Shown: positions 41,439 to 49,816, numbered from the stretch's first letter. The stretch is 50,388 nt of DNA from SIG607 sp045601805 (GCA_045601805.1 JAZSAJ010000004.1:1-50388); one strand, 5' to 3'. The notes: a model not told the origin generated them from the sequence alone. Translations and numbers: made by a program.

Positions 41439-42554
41439 ATGAGTAACATTAAATCGAAACTTAACAATATAGAAATTGTTGCCAGTTCGCTTACTGACAA
41501 GAAACAGCAAACCGATTATAAAATCAAATATGTGTCGGCGTATGTAAATCAGTGGGCTATAATAAACAGCGAGCGCGATGAGGTTTCGGATATAACTTTC
41601 ATTGATTGTATGTGTAATGCTGGTGTTTATAAAGATGGTGATCTTTGCACTGCAATGGAAGTTTTATTGATTTTTAATACTCTTGCAGTTGCTCACCCTA
41701 CGAAAACATATAATCTTTACTTAAATGATTTCGACAAAAATAAAATAGCAACTTTAGGAAAAGTTATTGAACTTCTTGGGGTTAACAAACCTAATATAAA
41801 AATACACATCTCAAATATGGATGTAAACGATTATTTGGTTCAGCTTAAAAATAATAGACTGGTTTTTGGTTATTCAAAGGCTGTTATTCTGTATGTGGAT
41901 CCTTATGATTTTGGCACCGTACATATCCCTAAAATTCATGATATTTTACAAACACACTATTGCGAACTTATATTTAATTTTTTTATTAGTGATTATGTGC
42001 GGAATTGGAAACAGAACAAAGAGCGTCTTGTGAAATGTCTCGGTGGTACAGATGTTTCGTCAAAGGAAGAACTTATTGAATATATGGAAAATCAATTGAA
42101 GACTGGCCGTATTAAACATAGTTTTTCATATCAGTTCAAAACACAAACTAATGTGGAACTTTATCAGATTATGTTTTTCACACCGAGCAAAAAAGGCTTA
42201 GAAGTATTAAAAGATACCTTATGGAAGGTGTTTGGCGGAAAATTTTATCACAAAAACAAGCGAGAGGTTGACGGCCTGCAATTATCTTTTTTTGGAGAGG
42301 AAGATGAAAAAGCTTGGTTACTAAATCTTCATGCAGATACAGCAAAACAACTATTATTGTCTCATAATGGAGAAACAATGTCATTTGCTGAGATAGAAAT
42401 TCTATTGATTGAAAAATCAATGCTTGCAGAGAGCCAAATTATTGCTAATGTGCTAAAACCCTTAATTGAAGAAGGGAAAGTTACAAAGATGAATTTAACT
42501 GCCACAAAGCGTAATTATAAAGGCGACTCGTATAAGATAGGAGATGCAAAATGA
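41439..42554 (+). CDS. tcmP: three-Cys-motif partner protein
   Basis: A 371-residue protein of the TcmP family, named for genes beside radical-SAM-like proteins with a GCxxGCxxxC motif. The N-terminus has DYKIKYVSAYVNQWAII near 27, then TFIDCMCNAGVYKDG near 52 and YNLYLNDFDKNKI near 90; the order resembles a Rossmann SAM-dependent methyltransferase-like fold (D-x-x-x-x-x-G and a later acidic LNDFD), though no function is proven. VILYVDPYDFG near 148 could be the motif IV equivalent. Its stop overlaps the radical SAM start (ATGA), so they are coupled. GGAGG precedes the ATG. Confidence 0.85.
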   Translation: MSNIKSKLNNIEIVASSLTDKKQQTDYKIKYVSAYVNQWAIINSERDEVSDITFIDCMCNAGVYKDGDLCTAMEVLLIFNTLAVAHPTKTYNLYLNDFDKNKIATLGKVIELLGVNKPNIKIHISNMDVNDYLVQLKNNRLVFGYSKAVILYVDPYDFGTVHIPKIHDILQTHYCELIFNFFISDYVRNWKQNKERLVKCLGGTDVSSKEELIEYMENQLKTGRIKHSFSYQFKTQTNVELYQIMFFTPSKKGLEVLKDTLWKVFGGKFYHKNKREVDGLQLSFFGEEDEKAWLLNLHADTAKQLLLSHNGETMSFAEIEILLIEKSMLAESQIIANVLKPLIEEGKVTKMNLTATKRNYKGDSYKIGDAK

Positions 42555-43303
42555 ATCGTAAATCTTTGATATATAAAACCGGCGTAGAATATGGCGACTA
42601 TACTCTCAACCATGTTCAAGGTTGTTCGCACGGTTGCAAATATCCTTGTTATGCCTATATGATGGCAAAAAGATTTGGAAAAGTGAAATCCTATGAGGAA
42701 TGGACTCAACCTCATTTAGTTGAAAACACGTTAGAATTATTGGAAACGGAAATCCCAAAGTATAAAGATAGAATTAACACTTTACATTTATGCTTTACAA
42801 CAGATCCGTTTATGTATAATCATCCTGAAGTTTCAGAACTTAGTCTCAAAGTTTTAAAAAAGGCTAACGAAAACTCTATAAAATGTTCGGTGTTAACTAA
42901 AGGCATATTACCGTTAGAGTTGTCCGAATTACCCATAAAAAACGAATATGGAATCACCGTTGTTTCTCTTGATGAGAACTTCTTAGAAGAGTATGAACCT
43001 GGCACAGCGCCCATTCAAGACAGAATACAAGCATTACGTGAGCTGCATAATCGCGGATGTTACACATGGGTAAGTATCGAACCGTATCCGACCCCTAATA
43101 TTGTGCAACAGAATTTAGCCGCTATATTAGAAGCGGTATCATTTGTAGATAAAATAATCTTTGGTCGTTTGCACTATAACAAAATAGTATCTGAATATAA
43201 AGATCATAAAACATTTTATAATGACTGTGCCAAACAAGTAATTGATTATTGTAATGAACGTAAAATCTCATATCATATAAAAAACAAAACAATTAGTGAT
43301 TGA
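42551..43303 (+). CDS. three-Cys-motif radical SAM-like protein
   Basis: A 250-residue protein with GCSHGCKYPCYAYMMA; the cysteines at 25, 29 and 33 are spaced CX3CX3C, not the CX3CX2C of ordinary radical SAM enzymes. This is the three-Cys motif family and is paired with TcmP by family convention. The segments HLCFTTDPFM near 80 and SVLTKGILPLEL near 116 follow the SPL/DUF5131-type barrel, in which the residues after the cysteines bind SAM. Substrate unknown. A 4-base overlap with tcmP indicates an obligate pair. Confidence 0.85.
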   Translation: MNRKSLIYKTGVEYGDYTLNHVQGCSHGCKYPCYAYMMAKRFGKVKSYEEWTQPHLVENTLELLETEIPKYKDRINTLHLCFTTDPFMYNHPEVSELSLKVLKKANENSIKCSVLTKGILPLELSELPIKNEYGITVVSLDENFLEEYEPGTAPIQDRIQALRELHNRGCYTWVSIEPYPTPNIVQQNLAAILEAVSFVDKIIFGRLHYNKIVSEYKDHKTFYNDCAKQVIDYCNERKISYHIKNKTISD

Positions 43304-43329
43304 TTAAATTATCCAAACGGAGGCTTTAC

Positions 43330-45075
43330 ATGTATATTTTACAAATATCAGATTTGCATCTCTCAACAAAATCTAACATGGCAGAATTAATAAATAAGAC
43401 CAATTTGCTGTGTAATAAAATTGATGAACTAAAAAGCGAGAAGAATTCGCAAATTGTTTGTTGTGTGTTGGGAGATTTTGTCGATAAAGGAGATGCCAAA
43501 TCTTTCGAAAAGGCAAAAGATATATTACAAGCATTAAAGGAAAATCTTAATAAAAGTTTTGGTTCTGATAATGTTCGTTTTGTTCTCTTGCCCGGCAACC
43601 ATGATTTGTGTGTAGAATCGAAAAAAACAAAAACATTAACAGCTTTTAATGAGTTTGTTTCGCAATTTTTGGGTTGTAAGACTGAGGATATGGCTGACCA
43701 AACAATACAGGAAACAGAAATTTTTGGATATTCTTTTATTTCCATTAATTCGGTCTTTAGAAATGAACACCAATATGGTCAGATTGATTTCAGCAAATTA
43801 AAAGAAAAAACAAAAAAACAATATACTATAATGCTTACGCATCATGCGTTAATTAGTAGTGACGAAGAGGATGATGCTTGTATTCGCAATGGATATAATC
43901 TGCTAAAGTTTATTGAAGAAAACAGAACGAGTGCACTTTTGCATGGCCATACACATGGGTGCAAACGCTATTCAGTAGGAGAAGACCAGCAGATTATCGG
44001 TGTTGGACCTATGTTTAAAAGCGTTGAAGATATATCAAATCAATGTAATTTAATACAAATTGCAGGTAGAAGCGTTAGAAAAATTAACACTTTAACATAT
44101 CATGCAGATAGGGCGTGTTGGGATGTTGTCGAAACGTATAAACGCGATCAAGACAGCAATTACGTTGGTACAAGTTTTTCCGAGGTTTACTCTAAAGTTT
44201 TAGAAGATGCGGGTATAAACTATTTTTTACCTAATCTGAGAATTGAATTTAAACAAAGTTTCAATTCCTTTAAAGAGGAAATTGAAACTAAATTTAATGA
44301 TTCATTACAACAAGCTGAATTGTGGCAAAAAGATTCTCCTGTAGAGTCTTTAGAATACACCCATTGTCAGTTAATGAACACTGAGAGTAAAAAATGGGAG
44401 GATTTTGTTGTTGAAACATTAACTCAAAACCCAACAAGTAAAAGAGCTATAATTCCTCTTATTGATAAATCAATGGCCTTTAAAGGTGGCGATGATAGAC
44501 TTGTTTCATTTGATGTTGTTCAGTTTGGATTTCCGGACGAGAAACGCGAAAATCTAAACATTACTATCTATTTGCGCGCGTTAGAAATACGATATTTTTT
44601 GCCATTAAATATTTGTGAAGCGTTTATTATGGCACAGAAGTTGCAAAATGTTTTTAGAAGTATTAATGACATTACAGTATGTATATTTGCTTTTAGGGGG
44701 GAGGCTAAAGACCAGTATGGTTGTTATAGAAAATCAAGGTTAGATACCATTACCGAAAGTGAAGTCTGCAAATTATTTTCAGATGGGAAATCGAGCGAAA
44801 TACAGAAATTATTATGCGAAAAAATTGTCATGAGCGATACAGTAATTAACGCTGATTGGTTGAAGAAAATAAAAAATGCTGTATATACATTTTGTGATGA
44901 AACAGCTAAGACAAAGATATTAAGTCAAATAACTATTGTTGAAAAGAATTTATTTGAATATAAGAATGTGCGACAAATATGTTCTAATTATTTTTCAACT
45001 AAAATTCAAGAAGATACTCTTAAGAGTAGCATATTAGAATTGTCAAATTTAATGGAGATTATTAAAAAGGAGTGA
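43330..45075 (+). CDS. calcineurin-like metallophosphoesterase
   Basis: A 581-residue protein. The frame is open from a TTG at 43300, but ATG 43330 has the GGAGG site. The first 250 residues are a metallophosphoesterase of the calcineurin/MRE11-like superfamily: ISDLHLS near 6 (D-x-H), VLGDFVDKGDA near 46, LLPGNHDLC near 86, LTHHALIS near 175 and LLHGHTHGCKRY near 203, so all five metal motifs are present. Residues about 270-581 have no family I recognise. The enzyme could cleave a nucleotide signal or nucleic acid. It follows the TcmP/radical SAM pair by 26 bases and is followed one base later by the next radical SAM gene. Confidence 0.87.
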   Translation: MYILQISDLHLSTKSNMAELINKTNLLCNKIDELKSEKNSQIVCCVLGDFVDKGDAKSFEKAKDILQALKENLNKSFGSDNVRFVLLPGNHDLCVESKKTKTLTAFNEFVSQFLGCKTEDMADQTIQETEIFGYSFISINSVFRNEHQYGQIDFSKLKEKTKKQYTIMLTHHALISSDEEDDACIRNGYNLLKFIEENRTSALLHGHTHGCKRYSVGEDQQIIGVGPMFKSVEDISNQCNLIQIAGRSVRKINTLTYHADRACWDVVETYKRDQDSNYVGTSFSEVYSKVLEDAGINYFLPNLRIEFKQSFNSFKEEIETKFNDSLQQAELWQKDSPVESLEYTHCQLMNTESKKWEDFVVETLTQNPTSKRAIIPLIDKSMAFKGGDDRLVSFDVVQFGFPDEKRENLNITIYLRALEIRYFLPLNICEAFIMAQKLQNVFRSINDITVCIFAFRGEAKDQYGCYRKSRLDTITESEVCKLFSDGKSSEIQKLLCEKIVMSDTVINADWLKKIKNAVYTFCDETAKTKILSQITIVEKNLFEYKNVRQICSNYFSTKIQEDTLKSSILELSNLMEIIKKE

Positions 45076-45076
45076 T

Positions 45077-45967
45077 ATGATGTGGGAATTGCAATTTGAA
45101 ATTGAAACGAGTTGCTCTTTAAATTGCATACATTGTTCTTCGTTAGAAATGAGACAACAGGAAATGCGAAGCTACACGGATGATGACTTACTTAATTTCG
45201 TAAAACTATTTGAGTCATCTTTGCATATTTATTTTACTGGCGGCGAGCCAATTAATTATTCAAGATTACCCTTTTTATGCAATGAAATACAAAATAATAC
45301 CTATAATGCAAAAATAGGAATATATTCAACAGGGAATCATTCAAAACAGTTATACATAAATGAGGATTTTGCGAAAGAATTAAAAAAGAGTGGCATTGTT
45401 GACTGCTATTTTTCAATTTATAGTGATATGGAAGAAGAGCACGATGATTGGACTGGTACAAAAGGGTCTTTCATTAATACGCTTGCTTCAATTAATTCTA
45501 TAAAAAAAGTCGGAATAATCCCTAAAGCACATATAGTTTTAACAAGAGTTAACTATGCTAAAATAGATAGGGTTATTGAATTTAGCAAAAGCCTAGGTAT
45601 AATGGATGTTAGAATATTAAGATTAACTTCATGTGGTGCAGCAAAAAACAATTGGAATGAAATAGGAATACCGTTAGGAAAACAAAATCAAATCATTGAG
45701 TATTTAATTAATAATAAACAAAAATACAGTATTAACTTATCGTTTGCGGGTTATCCACTGTTAAGTCCCTGCCGCCCTTTTAAGGATGCAAAAGGATGTG
45801 AGGCTGGCATAAAGCTCTTATACATTGACATTTTCGGTGATATTTATCCTTGTGCTTGTTCAAAAGGGCACAATAAGATTTGCAATATTACAGAACGTGA
45901 AAAAGTCTTTGATTATATTAAATCTCAAAATGCAAGTTATCGTTTGACCTGTTTAAATGCAATTTGA
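45077..45967 (+). CDS. radical SAM protein with C-terminal Cys cluster
   Basis: A 296-residue radical SAM enzyme. CSLNCIHC gives the classic CX3CX2C at residues 13, 17 and 20; IYFTGGEPINY near 55 is the SAM-binding GGEP motif. A C-terminal group (CRPFKDAKGC, YPCACSKGHNKIC) resembles a SPASM/twitch auxiliary cluster region, as in peptide- or protein-modifying enzymes. It begins one base after the phosphoesterase stop and ends the operon before a GCGTCGC/GCGGCGC hairpin. It does not look like a viperin, which would show other motifs. The substrate is unknown; an operon protein is an obvious candidate. Confidence 0.87.
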   Translation: MMWELQFEIETSCSLNCIHCSSLEMRQQEMRSYTDDDLLNFVKLFESSLHIYFTGGEPINYSRLPFLCNEIQNNTYNAKIGIYSTGNHSKQLYINEDFAKELKKSGIVDCYFSIYSDMEEEHDDWTGTKGSFINTLASINSIKKVGIIPKAHIVLTRVNYAKIDRVIEFSKSLGIMDVRILRLTSCGAAKNNWNEIGIPLGKQNQIIEYLINNKQKYSINLSFAGYPLLSPCRPFKDAKGCEAGIKLLYIDIFGDIYPCACSKGHNKICNITEREKVFDYIKSQNASYRLTCLNAI

Positions 45968-45975
45968 TGAGACTG

Positions 45976-46005
45976 GCGTCGCAGAAATGCGGCGCTTCAC
46001 TTTTT
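45976..46005 (+). terminator. terminator after the radical SAM operon
   Basis: GCGTCGC (45976-45982) / GCGGCGC (45989-45995), with one G-U pair, followed by TTCACTTTTT. Confidence 0.75.
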
Positions 46006-46007
46006 AC

Positions 46008-46057
46008 TTGACATATATCGGTCATCTATATATAATATATGTAGATGACCGATATAT
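46008..46057 (+). promoter_or_regulatory. PadR-operon promoter with palindromic operator
   Basis: TTGACA (46008-46013) and TATAAT (46031-46036) with a 17-base spacer form a consensus promoter. A perfect 16-base inverted repeat, ATATATCGGTCATCTA (46013-46028) / TAGATGACCGATATAT (46042-46057), covers it and encloses the -10. A dimeric PadR bound here would block polymerase. Confidence 0.88.
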
Positions 46058-46074
46058 ATTTGGGAGGTACATTT

Positions 46075-46422
46075 ATGTCAATTGATAAAACTTTAATTGC
46101 GGGTAGCACAACTGTTTTAATTCTTAAATTACTTGAAGAAAAAGATATGTATGGCTATGAGATGATTTCTAATTTGGCAAAAAAATCAGATCATACATTT
46201 GATTTGAAAGCAGGGACGCTTTATCCTCTTTTACACAATCTTGAAAAAGATGGCATAGTGGAGTCTTATGAGGAAACCTCTAATTGCGATCGCACAAGAA
46301 AATATTATCATTTAACCGAAGAAGGTAAACGTGTATTAAATATAAAACAAGAGGAATGGAAAGAATATTCAACCGCTATGAACAGAGTTTTAAACGGAGG
46401 ATTATGTCTTGCAACAAGATAA
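46075..46422 (+). CDS. PadR-family transcriptional repressor
   Basis: A 115-residue winged-helix protein. ATG 46075 follows GGGAGG. The segment LLEEKDMYGYEMISNLAKKS near 25, the wing TLYPLLHNLEKDGIVES near 52 and the RKYYHLTEEGKRVL near 78 are PadR signatures. Such repressors control genes for membrane stress and drug response and usually their own operon. The gene overlaps the next by 14 bases, and a long palindrome over its promoter indicates autoregulation. Confidence 0.93.
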   Translation: MSIDKTLIAGSTTVLILKLLEEKDMYGYEMISNLAKKSDHTFDLKAGTLYPLLHNLEKDGIVESYEETSNCDRTRKYYHLTEEGKRVLNIKQEEWKEYSTAMNRVLNGGLCLATR

Positions 46423-47749
46423 CAAAATATTAAACTTTTGCGCAGAAGTTTGTAATCAAATACGATGGAAGAAAACACATAAAGTTATCTTTAATGAAAT
46501 TCAAAATCATTTAATGGAACAACGTGATGAATACATTGACTCGGGATATACAGAAGAGCAAGCTACAGAAAAAGCGATTAATGATTTTGGTGATGCGGCA
46601 TATATCGGAACTGAATTAGATAGGATACATAGGCCAAAAAATCAATTTATTTGCTTTACTATTTTAGGTATCCTATCGCTGATAGGAATATTGCTGCAAG
46701 TAGTTGTAATAGTTTCAGATAATGTATTTGCAAATCTCATCCCGCAGATACTTTCTTATGTGTTGGGTTTAGTTGTATTAATTGGAGCGTATTTTATCGA
46801 TTTTACAATATTATCGAGATTTTCCGTTCACCTTTATGCGTTGATTTTTTTGCTTTCAATAGCTTTGAACATTTTCCCAATTCCCAGTAGTTTTAGATAC
46901 TATGTTGCATTGTTATATCCTTTTGCAATTTCATGCTCTCTTTATTGTCTTAGGACAAAAGGGTATTGGGGAATTATAGTAACCACAATTTTGTCGCTAG
47001 TGTTACTTATATTTTCTTCTTTCACAGAGAATATGTTGGGCGTCTTTTTGTGTTTGTTTGAATCTTTAATAATAATTCCAGTTTCAATATTAAAGAAATG
47101 GTTCAAGGTCAAACGGAGTTTTGGAATATTAATATGTGTTTGTCCGCTTATATTGACCCTAATCTTACTTTGCGTTATGCCGAGCACAAAAGAAGGACTC
47201 ATAAATGTTTTAAGCTGCATTCAAATAGGAGAACATAGCGGTGCGGGATATATCCAAAATTTATTACGAGAAATAACTAACAACGCAAAATTAATAGGTT
47301 GTGGTGAGGCGTTACCAACCCCTTTTCCGGATATTTTTCATACTGACTATATATTGGCTTTCGTGTTGCACAACTATGGGTGGCTCGCCTTCGGTTTTGT
47401 GGTTGTATTGTTTTATATATTCATAATTATTTGTTTCAAAGCGGCAACTAAACAAAAAAGCGTATTAGGTGAGTTATTAGCTTGGACAATAATAGGAATT
47501 TTTACAATACAAATAATTCTATATGTTTTATCAAATCTTGGTATATTAAATTTGTCTTTATCTGTTTTGCCCTTCGTGTCATACGGTTCCGTTTCTAATT
47601 TAATTAATTTTGCAATGCTCGGAGTTCTTTTGTCGATATTTAGAAATGAGGAAATTATGGAAGATAAAATCACAAAGCCTTTAATTACACGCCAAAAAAT
47701 AAATTATATTATTTCGAAATTATCTTTTGAAGGGACAGATGAACAATGA
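46409..47749 (+). CDS. permease-prefix/SEDS-like membrane protein
   Basis: A 446-residue protein starting at TTG 46409 after ACGGAGGA. Residues 1-75 resemble the permease-prefix/DUF1700-type domain common next to PadR (HLMEQRDEYIDSGYTEEQA, then AINDFGDA). The rest has about ten hydrophobic helices of the FtsW/RodA/SpoVE (SEDS) type. The key acidic residue is visible in FHTDYILAFVLHNYG near 310, and LPFVSYGSVSNLINF near 390 matches the conserved SEDS end. SEDS proteins polymerise glycan strands; this form is divergent and controlled by PadR, so it may act in envelope stress. It overlaps VanZ by four bases. Confidence 0.8.
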   Translation: MQQDNKILNFCAEVCNQIRWKKTHKVIFNEIQNHLMEQRDEYIDSGYTEEQATEKAINDFGDAAYIGTELDRIHRPKNQFICFTILGILSLIGILLQVVVIVSDNVFANLIPQILSYVLGLVVLIGAYFIDFTILSRFSVHLYALIFLLSIALNIFPIPSSFRYYVALLYPFAISCSLYCLRTKGYWGIIVTTILSLVLLIFSSFTENMLGVFLCLFESLIIIPVSILKKWFKVKRSFGILICVCPLILTLILLCVMPSTKEGLINVLSCIQIGEHSGAGYIQNLLREITNNAKLIGCGEALPTPFPDIFHTDYILAFVLHNYGWLAFGFVVVLFYIFIIICFKAATKQKSVLGELLAWTIIGIFTIQIILYVLSNLGILNLSLSVLPFVSYGSVSNLINFAMLGVLLSIFRNEEIMEDKITKPLITRQKINYIISKLSFEGTDEQ

Positions 47750-48447
47750 ATAAAGTGAAATATATTTTAATTTCATTTCCTTTTTATTTGATAGCAGTCT
47801 TTAGCATAGTGGTTTATCTAATTACAGATATTCATCCGAGAGTTGTGATAAGCCCAGAAGGTAGACTAGTGCTACTTGGAATATTCTGTATCTTTTTATA
47901 TATTGGTAGCCGTATAATTTGTAAAGTGCCTGCTATAAATATAAATAAAATCATGAAAACAACATTCTTTATATTTTTCATGCTTTATTTATCATTGCTT
48001 CTAACCTTCACTTTGTTTGATCCAATGTTTGGTAGGAATGGAACTGTAAATTTTATTTTATCAGATAAAATGTTATTAAAAAACTACTTGGCCAACTCAT
48101 TTAATATCATTCCTTTTGCTACCGTAATTGAATATATAAAAGCTTTATTGGCACAAAGCATGAATCTATCAACTATAGTAACTAATTTGTTTGGCAATTT
48201 AATCGCCTTGGCTCCTATGGCTTTGTTTTTGCCAATGTTTATTAAGAAATGTGAAAATTTTAAACACTTTATAATTTTTACAGCAGGGATTGTTGTGCTA
48301 ATAGAATTGCTTCAACTGATTTTTGTGACCGGATCATGTGATATCGATGATTTGATCCTTAATGTTGTAGGAGCATCCATAACATTCATTTTGTTAAGAA
48401 CAAAACTGATTGGGAAGTTTATTAAAATACTTATCCCTAGTATTTAG
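47746..48447 (+). CDS. VanZ-family membrane protein
   Basis: A 233-residue protein with about five or six membrane helices. The VanZ signatures are NSFNIIPFATVIEYI near 118, TNLFGNLIALAPMALFLP near 145, and the end LIELLQLIF near 185 followed by SCDIDDLILNVVGA. VanZ-like proteins give low-level teicoplanin resistance in some operons, but most chromosomal members have unknown roles in the envelope. It is the third gene of the PadR operon. This should not be taken as proof of resistance. Confidence 0.87.
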   Translation: MNKVKYILISFPFYLIAVFSIVVYLITDIHPRVVISPEGRLVLLGIFCIFLYIGSRIICKVPAININKIMKTTFFIFFMLYLSLLLTFTLFDPMFGRNGTVNFILSDKMLLKNYLANSFNIIPFATVIEYIKALLAQSMNLSTIVTNLFGNLIALAPMALFLPMFIKKCENFKHFIIFTAGIVVLIELLQLIFVTGSCDIDDLILNVVGASITFILLRTKLIGKFIKILIPSI

Positions 48448-48477
48448 AAATAATAATAAACCTTAAATTAGCAAATT

Positions 48478-48511
48478 CACGGCAGCTGGGTGCATCCTGC
48501 TGCCGTGTTTT
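48478..48511 (+). terminator. terminator after the PadR operon
   Basis: CACGGCAGC (48478-48486) / GCTGCCGTG (48499-48507) with a T-tract after it. Confidence 0.9.
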
Positions 48512-48537
48512 GTAATACAATTAAGGAGGTGATGAAA

Positions 48538-48858
48538 ATGGGATACCGAATCATAGAATACGGAGGCAAAAAATACAAATTGACTCCTAAATGGTATAAG
48601 GAATATCTATCTGCAATTGAACTTTGGAAAGAAGCGAAAGAAACAGCTATTAAGGATCTCGATAAATCCGAACTTGTTGATATATGTAATGTAAAGATAG
48701 ACAGTAAAAAACCATATCTTATTCGTGTAATAAGTTATATCAATCAAGTTAAGAATCCGTATTGTTATCGCGTTGGTGATGTAGTAGTTAGGGTTTCCTA
48801 TGCAGGGAAAGACAAAACGTTTACGGATTCTTTTACCGAAATGATTTCTTCTATGTAA
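48538..48858 (+). CDS. DUF6870-like small protein
   Basis: A 106-residue protein starting at ATG 48538, eight bases after AGGAGG. The C-terminal half, with DICNVKIDSKKPYLIRVISY, then INQVKNPYCYRVGDVVVRV and DKTFTDSFTEM, resembles a small family (DUF6870-like) often found on integrative elements of Firmicutes. The N-terminus (MGYRIIEYGGKKYKLTPKW) is not part of that family and may be a separate short domain. Function unknown. It is the last gene before the repeat-rich stretch upstream of spoVT and uses GATC, so it belongs to the accessory region. Confidence 0.6.
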   Translation: MGYRIIEYGGKKYKLTPKWYKEYLSAIELWKEAKETAIKDLDKSELVDICNVKIDSKKPYLIRVISYINQVKNPYCYRVGDVVVRVSYAGKDKTFTDSFTEMISSM

Positions 48859-49059
48859 CAGTACAAGAAATCGTCAGGAGGTGATAATTAGCCTCTTTCA
48901 ACGCAATAAATAATTATATCAATTGCATCTAATGCGTATAAATTCATGAAAATCTCTATCTTTTCTCTGCGTAAAAAGAAAAAATTGTGGAAAACGGGCT
49001 CATAATTTCCATAAAAAGAGTGATACTAATACCAAGCAAATTCACAAGCAGATTTGCAA

Positions 49060-49278
49060 AAAAAGGACTTGGGACGGGTTGTTACTGTGAAAACGCTGAA
49101 AACCCGCATAAACACTGGCTTTTTTGCAATTTTTTCTCTTTGTGTTTTTGTATCGCGGAAAATTTTGATACAAAAACACAAAAAACAGGTGCTTGTTTTT
49201 CGCAAAATTAAAAAACCTGAAAACCCGCATAAATACTGGGTTTTTGGCACTTTTAGAGTAGAGAAAAGGAGTAAATAT
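49060..49278 (+). repeat. degenerate repeat-unit array upstream of spoVT
   Basis: No gene is visible in 48859-49278. GACTTGGGACGGGTTGTT (49066-49083) matches spoVT codons 12-17 at 14 of 18 bases. The segment GAAAACCCGCATAAACACTG occurs at 49098 and again, with one change, at 49219, each followed by GG-T-tract; unit D has the same. Between them is a 16-bp perfect stem (49139-49154 / 49167-49182, loop of 12). The stretch 48859-49059 is AT-rich with nothing I recognise. Confidence 0.65.
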
Positions 49279-49809
49279 ATGAAAGCAACAGGAATTGTAC
49301 GCCGTATAGACGACCTGGGTCGTGTGGTTATCCCGAAAGAAATTAGAAGAACTATGAGAATCCGAGAGGGAGACCCATTGGAGATTTATACGGGTGCAGG
49401 GGGAGAGGTTATTTTTAAGAAGTATTCGCCGATGGGGGAACTTGCGGCGGATGCCGAGATTTTTGCTGAAAGTTTGGCTTCGCAAAGCAAGTTGGCGATA
49501 ATTATTTGCGACCGCGACCGTTGTATTGCGGCTTCGGGTGTTTCTAAAAAAGAGGTTTTGGAAAAACAAAACAGTGCTGAACTTGAAGAAATAATAAATA
49601 TGCGCCAAAACAGAATGTTTAACGAAAGCGAGCAAAAGACAGCCCTTACGGGAAGTGAGTTACCCATTGCGGTTGCAGCGCCTATATTATCGGCAGGGGA
49701 TATTACAGGCGCGGTGGTTTTCCTTAGTACTAATGGAAACTGGGCAACTGAATCGGATTTTAAACTCGCATGTTCGGCGGCGCAGTTTTTAGGCAACCGT
49801 ATACAATAA
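49279..49809 (+). CDS. spoVT: stage V sporulation protein T
   Basis: A 176-residue SpoVT, the AbrB-like regulator that tunes late forespore genes. The N-terminal swapped-hairpin AbrB domain is MKATGIVRRIDDLGRVVIPK, then EIRRTMRIREGDPLEIYT; a GAF-like C-terminal domain fills residues 55-176 (LAIIICDRDRCIAASGV near 72, ITGAVVFLST near 145). Length and both domains are normal. GAAAAGGAG precedes the ATG. Unlike the mini-ORF copies, this gene is complete. The upstream region holds degenerate repeats, so its original promoter may have been replaced. A terminator follows and then glgB. Confidence 0.95.
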   Translation: MKATGIVRRIDDLGRVVIPKEIRRTMRIREGDPLEIYTGAGGEVIFKKYSPMGELAADAEIFAESLASQSKLAIIICDRDRCIAASGVSKKEVLEKQNSAELEEIINMRQNRMFNESEQKTALTGSELPIAVAAPILSAGDITGAVVFLSTNGNWATESDFKLACSAAQFLGNRIQ

Positions 49810-49816
49810 AAATTGG

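Larger units (their letters stand above)
30437..48880. other. mosaic accessory island upstream of spoVT
   Basis: This segment comprises two catabolic cassettes, a methylase/controller pair, two tiny genes, Fic, the TcmP/radical SAM operon and a PadR operon. It is divided by spoVT-like repeat units and contains about thirty GATC sites, while the flanks together have one. No integrase, transposase or tRNA attachment site is visible in it. The left edge may lie further left, at the 42-bp repeats. Edges are approximate. Confidence 0.65.

Noticed and set aside
43300..43329. Earlier TTG start of the phosphoesterase
   Set aside because: The GGAGG site lies after it and directly serves ATG 43330, which also begins at the first conserved strand.
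45077..45967. Prokaryotic viperin
   Set aside because: The CX3CX2C motif is generic and a SPASM-like C-terminal Cys group is present, which viperins lack.
49054..49278. An N-terminal extension of SpoVT by 75 residues in the open frame upstream
   Set aside because: The extension reads repeat DNA; the family always begins at MKATGIVRRID, and GAAAAGGAG stands just before that ATG.
49042..49635. Minus-strand ORFs of 197 and 235 codons (also 49386-50093) over spoVT and glgB
   Set aside because: They are antisense to spoVT and glgB, which are unambiguous, and their products look like reverse-strand artefacts.
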